A DNA stretch of 64,000 nucleotides, from assembly GCA_019671135.1 (NCBI GenBank), contig JAHRHY010000004.1, positions 2,108,001 to 2,172,000 on the forward strand, in the 5' to 3' direction. The position numbers and the translations under genes were made by a program. The stretch comes from Linnemannia hyalina (Eukaryota > Mortierellomycota > Mortierellomycetes > Mortierellales > Mortierellaceae). The notes under the pieces were generated by a model that saw only the letters and a list, made by a program, of their open reading frames with translations, made no database searches and was not told the origin of the DNA. Below are positions 48,572 to 58,925 of the stretch, one piece after another (position 1 is the first letter of the stretch; each line of letters opens with the position of its first letter).

Positions 48572-51500
48572 ATGTCGTATCACGGACACAACCAGCACGG
48601 ACAGTTCCCCGGATCCACTGCTCGGCCCTTTCCCCAGCACCCGCAGGCCAGCAACAGCCAGATCCCCGGACTCGCCCAAAACCACAGCGCTCAGCAACAA
48701 CAGCAACAGCAACAGCAGCAGCAACAGCAGCACCAACAACCACAGTATGCAGCGCATCTCCAGCAGCATCACAACCCAAATAACAGCAATTTCAGTCTCC
48801 CATTGACCGCCGGCGGCTACAAACTCGACACTCCTCGGGACGCGAGACAGGGCACTGGTCTGCAAGGAGGCTACAACAGTATGTCTAATGGAGGCTGGCA
48901 TAGTTCCACTGATATGACAGGATTCGGCCAAGCACACCCTAGCAGTCAACTGTCGCACATGTTGACCCAATCCCACCACCCAACGTCGCAGGCGTCGCTT
49001 TCTTTATCGCAGCAGTACTCCCAGCCGCAACAGCAGCAGCAACAACCTCAACAGCAACCACAGCATCAGCCAACACAGCAACATCAACAGCAACCGGCAT
49101 TCCTCTTTCCGACTCACGGTCAATCACCTACCCATGTTCGCGTACGTGTCACGTTTTTTTAATCATATCTTGGCCGTCGCGCTAATCAAATGGAAGCAAA
49201 CGTACCAGAATGTCTCACTGTTTGCATTTTCTGCCAATCTATTCACTATAGGCGCAACAAACTCAAGCACAACAGATCCAGCAACAGCAGCAACAACAAC
49301 AGCCTCAGCAGGCTCAGCAGGCTCAACAGGCTCAGCAGCAACAGCAACAGCCCCCTTACAACAGCCACCACTCGTCACAGCAGGGCTCACACCACTTCTC
49401 ATCTGCCATGGTGTCGCCAGCTTCGCAAATGTCACGCCAGCAGCAGCCTTCTCAGCAAAGCTTGGTGGGACCAGGACTCAAGACACCCACCTCAACCGCA
49501 CTCGGCGGTGTCAGCTCGGTAGGTCGAGGATACCTCGACACGCTCTCGACTGGACCCAACACGCCTGCATTTGGTGGCGCAAATAACAGCTTCTCAATGA
49601 CCAACATGTCGAGCCTCAGAAACGCTTACGGCGCAGAGGATGAAGTCACCACCTTTACAAAGGTACCGTCATTCATCGCCTGTCAACCTGGCTCGCAGCC
49701 TAGGAAGGAGAAATTAGGACACTATTTTAACGATTTTTGTTATTGTTTTCGTTTAATATTGCGTAGGGAGGAAACCTGATTCCTAGCGACGAAAGTCCTC
49801 TCGATGTTTACCCGCTGAACGGAGCCCCTCAGAACAGCCAGGTCCCAGCCGCCAACAGATACCAGCCCGCCAGGCCTAGTAGTAATCCAGTGACACCTGG
49901 GCGTTTGCCACACGACATGCGGTCAGGATCCAGCGGACATGTGTTTAGCAACAACAGCAGCAACAACAACCCAACGACGCTGTCTCAAAACCAACCCCTG
50001 CCATCGTATGATCAACGGACAGCAACTCCAGCAATGAGTCTCAAGAGCGATGCGATGATTGGAGGAGGAGTTACACCCAGCAGTGCTCAGCATCAACAAC
50101 AATCTTCTCGCCACCTGAACCAGCCTTTGCCTCAGTCCCCGTACTCTTACCACTCGACCCAGCAGTCGCCACAACAGCCCTACCCATCCCCTCATGCATC
50201 GATCCTTCCACAGCCCCAGCATCAGCATCCTCACCAGCAGAATACCCCTCCCGGACAATCTGCCATAACCCCCAAGGAGTCGCCTCAGCTCCCAGCTCCC
50301 AAGGTCGTGGCGGTGGAGCCAGAGCCCAAGAAGAAACAGCCAAAGGTTCCCAAAGCTGCTGCTGGTACCAAGAAAGCTGCACAGGGCAAGAAGAACTCCA
50401 AGGCGCACCTAGAGAACATTCCTTCTCCAGATACGGGGCGAGCGGAAACAGGACCATCACATGCTATGTCCTCGCCCTACAGCAATGTGAACTCATCCGT
50501 TTCCACTCATAACCGGATGTACAGCAACTCGTTGACGCCCGCCACTCTTGCCCAGCATCAGCAGCAGTACCCAAGTTTCCAGCAGCAACACCAGCCCTCG
50601 CCTCCGCACTTGATGCCAAGCTCGCTTCAGCAACAGCAACAGCAGCATCAACAACAGCAAGTCCAGCATCAGCAGCAACAGGCCCAGCAGCAACAGGTTC
50701 AGCATCAACAGCAACAACAACAACAGGCTCAGCAACATTCGCAGCACCTGCAACACCAGGCTCATCAACAACAGCATCAGGCCCAGCAACAAGTGCCGCC
50801 ACACTTGCAGCATCAGCACTCAGCGCACCAGCAACAACCGCCACCACAACAGCAGCAACAACATCAGCAGCAGCAACCACCACAGGTCCAGGCACATCAG
50901 CAGCAGCAAGCTCAGCAGCAGCAACAACAACAGCAGCAAGCCCAGCAGCAAAGTCAGCAGCAGGCATTGCGACACCAGAGGAATGAAAGCTTTGACACGA
51001 ATGCTCGATCGATGGTACAGCCTGTCAGCGTACCTCCTACGCCCCCTGTCTCTGCCCCTGTCCCTGAACCCACGCCAGAGAAACCCAAGGGCAAGGGTCG
51101 TGGCCGGAAAAAGAAAGTCGCCGAGGTGCCACCTGCCGCATCTGCGCCTGCGCCTGCACCTCCTGCCCCGTCTGCGCCTGCCCCTATCCCTCCACCTGCT
51201 GCACCAGCTCCCGGTCCTATGACTCGACCCACCGTGATGCCAGCCCTACCTCAAACATCCTCGGCACCCAAGATGACCAAAGCGCAGGCACTGCAACAGC
51301 GCCAACAAGAGCAAGCACAGGCGCAACAACAGCAACAGCTTCAGCAGCAACAGCAATTGCATCAACAGCAGCAGTTGCAAATGCAGCAGCTTCAGTTGCA
51401 ACAACAGCAACAGCAGCAACAGGCTTTGCAACAACAGCAGCAACAGGCAAAGGCACTGCAGCAGCAGCAAGCACAACAGCAAGCTCAGCAGTTGCAGCGC

Positions 51501-53153
51501 CAACAGTCCACATCGTCCATTCCAACGCCCCCTGCTCCCACCCCCGCCCCAAAGATATCCAAGAAGAAGGCCGCTGCTCAAGCAGCCGCCCAGGCGGCAG
51601 CACAAGCTGCACAGCAGGCCGCACAGCAGGCTGCGCAACAGGCCCAACAGCAAGCTCAGCAGCAGGCCCAACAGCAAGCCGCACAAGCTGCACAACAGCA
51701 GGCTCAGCAGGCTCAGCAGTTCTACCCAAGCCAACCCAATGCGGCCCTGCCCTTGTCTCAGCCTGGTCTTCACCCCTCTGGTCGACCTAAGCGACCTCCA
51801 AATGCCTTCTTGGTGTTCTCTAGTGTGCGTCGTCCCGAGCTCCAAAAGATGTATCCAAGTCACAAGACTGCTGTTCTCAGTAAGCGTCTTGGTGAAGAAT
51901 GGCGTAGCATGAGCAACGTAAGTTCATCCAGGCATTTTAAGGAACCGTTTGCCTTCTTGCTGCTGTATTATAAGTTGGATCATTTTTTTTTAACTAATAT
52001 TGTCTTTCTTTTATTTGGAATTATTCAGGAGCGCAAATCGCTTTATACCTCTCGTGCAAAGGATATCAAGGACACATTCCAGACGAACCACCCTGATTAC
52101 GTGTACACTCGTCGTTCTTCCAAGAAGCGTGGACTCAACGATGTTGATGCTGGACCCTCCAAGAAGTACAAGGGCGGCGACAACGTAAGCTCATCTCATG
52201 TCACTTGTGCATGAATGATGTTGTGAGCCGAATTGTTCAAGTTAACTAATGTGAAATGAAATTTGTCTTTCATATGATAGTACGCCGACAATCACAACGG
52301 CAACGGCAACAGCAGCAACAATAACAGCAACAATGCCAACAGTGCCGCACACTTGGCGGCGGCCCTTGGACTGGATCCTAACCGCCCCAGACGTCCCATG
52401 AACTCGTATCTGATTTTCAACCAGGAGATGCGCCACAAGTTGTTGCTTGACAATGCCAACCTGACGGTGAGCGAGATCTCTCGGGCAATTGGACAAAAGT
52501 GGGCGACCATGACGCCAGAAATGAAGCGCGAGTACACGGAGAAGGCGGCTGCGATCAAGTCAAACTTCCTGAAGGAGCACCCAGACTATGTGTACTCTCG
52601 CCGAAGCAAGGCTGAGATTGCCGCCTCTGGAGCCGCGCGCCGTCGCGGAGCTGTTCCTCTATCTGGCGCATCGCTTGCCAAGCAGCAGCAGGCTCTTGCT
52701 CGGAGTGGTGCTCTTGCAGCTGCAAACGCAGCCAGTTCAGCTGGCGGTTCGGCAGGTGGCGCTGGTGGGGCGAACCATGCAGCCAATCATGTTCCCAATA
52801 GCCATGCGAGTGCCTCGCGGGCCAATGGCGCAGGTGCTATGGGTGGTGGACTGGATGTGGCGATCAATGGCAAGGACACCAAGGGCCGCAACAAGAAGCG
52901 CACCAAGGACCCCGATGCACCCAAGCATCCTATTCCTGGCTTCTTGTTCTTCCGGTCTGGCGAACGGGCGCGCATCCGTGCTATGAACCCGAACCAGCCG
53001 ATCCCCAAGGTCGCAGCGACGTTGTGGAACGAGATGACGCCTGCACAGCGGGAACCCTGGTTGCAGAAGGCGGCGCAGGACAAGCAACGCTATGCAGAGG
53101 AGATGCAGGCGTACTCTGCAAGGAAGGGTCGCATGGGCAAAGGACGGTCATAA
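48572..53153 (+). CDS. Glutamine-rich protein with three HMG boxes
   Basis: Exons 48572-49141, 49252-49662, 49767-51917, 52030-52194 and 52281-53153 join with all junctions in phase 0 to 1389 residues. Residues 1-1000 are low complexity: Gln/His/Pro-rich, with long polyQ stretches at about 615-725 and 836-906 and an Ala-Gln repeat at about 925-980. A basic AT-hook-like GKGRGRKKK lies near 767. The C-terminus carries HMG box 1 (about 1000-1070; RPKRPPNAFLVFSS and HPDYVYTRR, split by an intron), box 2 (about 1133-1207; RPRRPMNSYLIFNQ) and box 3 (about 1309-1380; APKHPIPGFLFFRSGERAR). Boxes 1 and 2 resemble sequence-specific MATA/SOX-like boxes and box 3 the non-specific HMGB/TOX type. A nuclear transcription regulator is inferred; the target is unknown. 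Confidence 0.88.
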
Positions 53154-53348
53154 TTTTCTTTCTGTATTTCTTTCTTTCATTTTCAGCTTCGCGTTTTTTT
53201 TTTCTTTTTCGTTCACAAAATACATTTCCTGTCCATTTTTGGGCAAACAGCCAGCGGCTCAATCCCCTTAACAATTCTACCATGAAGTGAAATTGTTGCA
53301 AAAGTTGAAGCCGATCACTTTTCTTTTTTCAGGACACTCATTCAACAC

Positions 53349-55527
53349 ATGGCAGAGTCAACATTGGTCTCATTCAGGAGGACGATTGCAACACACCTCA
53401 CGGGGATACTAGGCCAGTCTATCGAGAGTCTTTTGCCGCTGGTCCAACAGAACACCAGTCATCGCAAGGCGTCGCATAGCGTCTTTTCTGTAGTTATCAA
53501 ACGACTACAGCAGCTTCAGAGCAGGAGCAGTGGTGATGGAACGGCGGCAGTGTTGGATGAGCAGGTCTTGGAAAGATGCTGCACAGAACTGTCGGCTGAT
53601 ACGCGGGAGTGTATTGTCAGAGTACGGAGGACAAAGGATATGTTGCTGTTTGATCCACAGCCTCTTCAATTGATCCAGAAAGCTGTTGGAGCTATCGTTG
53701 AGCGAGCTAGTGGTAGAGAGAGGGTGGGTGTGGAAGAAGAAGAAGAAGAGGAGGAGGGACTGCTGCTGCTGGGGAAGAGAACGCGTGAAGGATTGAGTTC
53801 TGAGGGGAAGAAAGTTATTGTTGTGGATGGAATGAAGACGTTGCAGGATGAGAACGCGTTCTGTAGTTTGAGACGAACCGTCCTGACGGGATTTGTGGCT
53901 CGCTTCCTGTTGTCTAAATCGAGCGGTGCAGCAAATGTCAAGGTTCTTGCCGATCTCGGAAGTAAAGTTGATATTTTGAGGAGGGAGAAATATTCGATTA
54001 GAGGGGTTCAAGGTAAAACAAGTGATAACAGTAATTAATTACTGGTCGGTTTTTTTTTTCTTGAACTTGTTCAATTGATAGGGGATGAGTTCTTGCAGGA
54101 TCTGGATGTCGAATCGCCAACATTATCTGATACTATCAACGACAGTGGCGACGGATATCTGGAAACCATTAAACACGCACTTCAGACAGGACCAGAGATC
54201 AAGGCACAGTGGAGCAACACAGAAGCTGGTGCATGGGTCGTAGACATGTCTGCTCAGAAACTGGGACAGGTCAAGGTGTTTTCGTCGTCAAGGACAGGAT
54301 TAACTTCAGATGAGAAAGCGAAGGAGATGGGAGATCCGACGGCGGTGATTGAGACGCTAGTTCGGATGGCGCGGCAGTTTGCGCGGTACGGTGGTGGTGG
54401 TGGTGGTGGTGAAGGAGAGATGCGGTATATCTGGGTGATACCAGATGGACGACGGTTGTTTGCGGAGCAGGTGTTGTTCTTGGCTCGGACCATCTTCCCA
54501 GGAGTGGGACGGCGGTTACAGAGCGATGGGGAGGTTGATTGCTCGATATCTGAGGACGAACCGGAAAGGAAAAAACGGGCAGGCGCAACAGCAGCAGAAT
54601 CGGATGTCGTAAAGGACTCGAGATCATCGGTGAAAGCAAAGTCGTGGGCTGATTCGGTGGAGGTGATGTATTATGGACCAGCTATGGGTGTTGATCTGCC
54701 AAAGGATTCGTCACTCTTCACCGCTGCAACTAGTAATGGTGGAGGTGAGATGAGTGAAGTTATCGATTACACGAACGTCAAGATGCGCGAGGTCGTTGAA
54801 CAGAACCGCGGTGGTGGCGGTGTTGGAGGATACAGTGGCGCCTACGGCAACGATGGCTACGACGCTGACGATGGCGATGATGAAGGAAATGGCGCTGAAG
54901 TGTTGGATGAGGCGGAGCTGACAAGGATGTCGAATATCTTGAGTCGATCGGCGGTGGTAGTCTCGTGTTGTGGCGGGAAGAGGGCCCGGAAGCTGAATGT
55001 CAGTATGAGCAGAATCTTGGACGGCAAGGGTAATTCGGGCGTGTTTCTTCAATATGTTCTTTCTAGGCTTTATGGGTACGTGCCACCACTTTTGCTGTGA
55101 TCATTTTTGAAAGGCGCGTTGGAAAGACTGTATGAATAGGTACATACTCACTCTACACTCTCCTTTTTGATACTCATGGACAAAACAAATCAAATATTAT
55201 AGCATTGAAAGAAAATCCAAGGCGCGCCTGAATACCTCCGCCGACCTGGCCCACATAGCCTCCTACACCGAGTCCTTTGACCTGGCCCTCCTCCTAGCAG
55301 AGTACCCTGAGATCCTTTCTGGCATCCACGAATCCCTCGACCCGTCTGTACTCGTCACCTATTTATTTAACCTGGCGGCGATGGTGGGTCAGGCGAACAG
55401 GGTGTTGAGGGTGAAGGGGATGGAGGTGGAAGTTGCGGAGGCGAGGTGGTTGGTGTTTTGGGCGGCCAAGAGGGTTTTTGAGGAGGGGTTGATGTTGCTG
55501 GGGTTGGAGTTTTTGGAGCGGATGTAA
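53349..55527 (+). CDS. DALR-domain protein resembling DALRD3
   Basis: Exons 53349-54012, 54082-55075 and 55203-55527 give 660 residues. The C-terminal 120 residues match the anticodon-binding DALR fold of arginyl-tRNA synthetase: GNSGVFLQYVLSRLYGIERK, LLLAEYPEILSGIHESLDPS, VTYLFNLAAMVGQANRVLRV, ARWLVFWAAKRVFEEGLMLL and the end GLEFLERM. There is no HIGH or KMSKS-like catalytic motif. The central region is long, with an acidic run (EEEEEEEE), a Gly run and unfamiliar sequence. Human DALRD3 has this architecture and works with METTL2 in m3C modification of tRNA-Arg; a similar tRNA role is inferred only. It follows the HMG gene by 195 bases on the same strand. The alternative is a decayed or divergent ArgRS paralogue. 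Confidence 0.75.
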
Positions 55528-56055
55528 CAGGTACGACGAGTGGATACCCTAGGGAGACCCTAGGCGAGGAATGATGGATAGAATAGTGAAGAAGGTTGAG
55601 AGGGAAAAAATAGAACGCTGGATTGTGCAACCATGGTTCTTACTTTCACATCCGAACGCGATCTGTTAAAAGTAAAGAGCTTAGCGCATTTAAGTCTCAA
55701 GCACATCAAGAAAGGTAATTTTTTATTAGACGAAGTTAGGGTTGTCAGCATGAACGACTTCGCAATGGCGTGGGGTTGGGGGACCTTGTGGTGTGGCGGC
55801 AGGGCTCTCTCGCTGCGTTTTGCTTGCATTTTTGCGTTCCCCTTTCCCACCCGAGATTCGGCTGTGAGATTCGGCGTTCGGCACTTCTCTCTTTGGGTAC
55901 GCCCTAATTTCATAGCGTGATCCGTGAACTGAGCATAACCTTAATGTCTGGTATAAAAAGTGGGCGATGAAGACACTTTTTTTTTGCTTCGTCTTTATCA
56001 ACACATTCTCATCAACAAACCAACAAACCAGACAACAACAACAACAACAACAACA
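55528..56055. other. Spacer and promoter of the small mitochondrial-type gene
   Basis: Contains a good TATAAAAA box near 55952 and a CAA-repeat leader directly before the ATG at 56056. No other gene is visible. Confidence 0.55.
55952..55959 (+). promoter_or_regulatory. TATA box of the small mitochondrial-type gene
   Basis: TATAAAAA sits 97 bases before the ATG at 56056, implying a leader of about 70 bases made largely of CAA repeats. Confidence 0.65.
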
Positions 56056-56496
56056 ATGGCGTCTCTTATGCACTGTGTCATCCCTCAGCTCGTCGCCCGC
56101 TCTGGAGCCTCATCCGTCCGTCATCGTTCCATGGCCACCCTCTCGTCCTCGACTCCCACCAAGGCCACCAACACCATCAAGGGCGCCGCAGGAAAGGTCT
56201 CAGGAACTAGCGCCACCACCACCACTGCCGCTAAGGCTGCTACTACCCCCCCTCCCCCTCCTGCCCCCGCGAATGCTACGGCGGCAGAGGCGAACCCGCT
56301 GTGGGAGCTGTGGAAGGAACACAAGAACAACAAATGGGCTCTCGGAACCGTCCTTGTTGCGGCGCTGATGGGCGATGCTGCCGTCTCGTGGGCGTTATTC
56401 GGGAACAAGAAGAAGGACGGTGAAGGCGAGGGCAGCGAGGAGGCTGCTGCTGCTGAGAAGGTCGCCAATACTTCTGTCGCTGCCACTGTGGCCTAG
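56056..56496 (+). CDS. Small single-pass protein with mitochondrial presequence
   Basis: Intronless frame of 146 residues. The N-terminus is basic, Ser/Ala-rich and free of acidic residues (LVARSGASSVRHRSMATLSS), as in matrix-targeting presequences. A Thr/Ala/Pro linker with a run of prolines follows at about 65-75, then LWELWKEHKNNKWALGTVLV. A single hydrophobic helix lies at about 97-114, and an acidic, Ala-rich tail closes the protein. Start choice is supported by the TATA box and CAA leader. No family is recognised; an inner-membrane role is inference from the layout. Confidence 0.72.
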   Translation: MASLMHCVIPQLVARSGASSVRHRSMATLSSSTPTKATNTIKGAAGKVSGTSATTTTAAKAATTPPPPPAPANATAAEANPLWELWKEHKNNKWALGTVLVAALMGDAAVSWALFGNKKKDGEGEGSEEAAAAEKVANTSVAATVA

Positions 56497-56737
56497 ACGA
56501 GCAGGATATACATATTTGAGGAGAGCAAGAAAGCCAAGTCCACGTTGTTAGTGGAAACTCCCTCCCTTGCTTATATCAAATCCTCACAAAACACACTCCC
56601 CACTCCACTCTTCTTTTTTTTTTGCAAGGCAAATTAAAAAAAAAAAAGGCTTGCCTGACAATTTGATTGTTGGGTTTATGATCTTTTGTGATAATGCTTT
56701 TGGTGTTCTTTATGGTGTTTTAAAAGTTTTCTATGGG

Positions 56738-58925
56738 TCACGGTTGTGAACGTGCGAAAGGAAAGAAAAAAAAAAGAGAGAATGAAGAAGGCGTTAGATG
56801 ATGATAAGGCCAAACTCCCTGAACGCCCCACTGCTCCATCACGCTGTAGTACATTTCCCTTGCGCCTGGTTTTTTTTTTGTCGGGGGGAAGAAAATAAAT
56901 AAATAAATGCGAAAAAACCCAAGGTTTACCTTTGTGCCAGACAAACTGCGTAGTATGATTACTAAACTTTGTGCAACAGGCCTGTAACTGTTTGCCCATC
57001 TTCTTGGGTCCACAAAAGAAGACCCCAATATCCGTATCCTCATGATGGTCCCGGATTCGTTCAAACTCGAGATCCAGGTTCGGCCGTCCAAAACAAGTCC
57101 TCGCCCTGAGTCCCGTCACTGTATCCTCAAACGCATCCTGGTCATTCAGCATCAGGTTGCCCACTTCGGAATGTCGTAGTTTGCCGGTGAGGAAGGTGTG
57201 GATCTCGATGAACTGGTTCAGGTCTTGGGATTCGAGGGCGAGTAAGAGGGATTGGAACCATTCGAAGGAATCCTTGTCCCTGCAGATCCAGAAGAAGTAG
57301 ACTTTGTGGAGTTTTGTAGCGGCGGTCGGGTAGTTGACTCTGTACCAGATCGATTTTAGGACGGAGGCGAAGGGGGTGACGCCGATACCAGCGCCGACGA
57401 GGATGGTGACTTCGAATTTGAAGACGTCTTCTGAAGCTGCTCCGAAGGGGCCGTCAATCATGACTCGGGGAAGGATGGTGACGAGGCCATCGCCTTTGTC
57501 GCCCATTGTCTCTTCCCATTCTGCGACGCCGTCAACGTCGCAGCCTAGTCGGCGTCCGAGTGCCTTTGTGAAATCGCCGACGACACGGATATGTACGCTA
57601 AGGTAGTCCTCCTCGGGGGCGTTGGTTAATGTGAAGGGGTGCCATTGCCAGAGCGAGACTTCAGGGCAGCACAGAAAGATGTACTGTCCTGCCAGGGCGC
57701 GACAAGACTCCTTCTTCATCTGGATCTCGACAACCTTGGACGGGTGAAGGATGACTCTGGAGATGGTTGTCTTTTGCATCCCGCGCCATTCTCGAAGAAC
57801 TCGTTCTAGGAGATACATTGATCCACTCGCGACCCAGTACTTCCAGAAGCTGGCGATATCCTTGCAATGTGGTGCGCGGTCCGGTGTGAGGAGACAGAAT
57901 GCGCCATGGAAAGAGAAGAGTCCAAAAAAAACCAAGAACAGATGATGCCAGTACCAAAACACCTCAAACTTGGCCTGGCGGACCCTGGGGAGGGATGTAA
58001 AAACCATGACCAAAAGCGCCAACAACATCAAATGGCCCGTCAACCCTGGTCCTGAGCCAAACATCAACCCCAAAAACGAAAACTTGTCCGGATCCGTCCT
58101 CGACAGCCTCCAGAAATTCACATAATGCGCAAAGGTATGTAGCATCGTGAAAAACACAATACTCCATGCAATCGCCTTATGAAATGCCAATGCCTTATCA
58201 AAGGGAACAATCCGATTCAAAGGCGTGGAGCGGAGCCAAGAGATGAGGGTTCGACAGACGGGGAAGAGGATCATTCCAGAATCGACATGGAGGACCAGAG
58301 CCGCTCCTCGGGCGATGGGGAGGGTGACACCGAGTTTTGAACGGGCGATTTCGAAGTTGTCGGAGAAGTAGTAGTTGAAGAAGGAGAGGCCAAAGAGGCC
58401 AACGTGGACTAGGATCCAGAGTGTTAGGAATATCCATCTATTGCCTATTTTGTTTTGTTGTTTTTTAATGTATGACGAATAAGAAACAGGTGTTTTGGTC
58501 GAAGGATAAGAGAAAAAAGGTTAAAAAAAAGGCGGGTAAAGAAGTGAGACATGGCCCAAGCACCCCGCCATCAGATATGTTTGCAGCTGATCAACAATTG
58601 AGTTCCACAGCTGATGGTTCCTGAACAAAACAAGAAAAAAAGTCACCATCAGAAACAGAAACCGCTGAAACAACACAAAACCACAAAACAGATCAAACAT
58701 GCCTTCGTTGATCATCCAGATAGAGATACGTTGGTGCCAAGAGATGGGCCCAGGATCACCCTCTTCTACCTCACTGTCCTTTGTGGCTCGATCGCCTTTA
58801 CGCCGAAGCGCCCCCAGGTCGTCGAGAGAGTGTAGCAGTCGGAGATCGGTCGCTGTCCCGTCCGTATATTGAGCCTGCTGCATTCGGTGCAGGTCTGTCC
58901 TGTCCCGTGCGTTTAGCCGTGGCAT
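56738..58925 (-). CDS. NADPH oxidase (NOX family, gp91phox-like)
   Basis: Exons 58925-58703, 58444-56930 and 56865-56738 give 621 residues. The first junction restores INEGNRWIFLTLW and needs a GC-AG intron. Haem-coordinating pairs have the NOX spacing: His163/His177 in TM3 (AFHKAIAWSIVFFTMLHTFAH) and His241/His254 in TM5. FAD is bound at WQWHPFTLTNAPEEDYLSVH. NADPH motifs are DGPFGAASEDVFKFE, VGAGIGVTPFASVLKSIWYR and GVFFCGPKKMGKQL. No EF-hand is visible; the N-terminal 60 residues are charged. The enzyme moves electrons across the membrane to oxygen to make superoxide, in fungi tied to differentiation and hyphal growth. The C-terminus is uncertain: instead of the usual short end after the last strand, splicing at 56866 adds about 43 residues (starting AREMYYSVMEQWG), the last part in TC-rich DNA. 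In-frame codons upstream of 58925 lack an ATG. Confidence 0.92.

Noticed and set aside
50464..51863. Several long minus-strand frames rich in Leu, Ala or Val
   Set aside because: They are complements of CAG/CAA polyglutamine and proline-rich codons in the HMG-box gene and have no independent signal.
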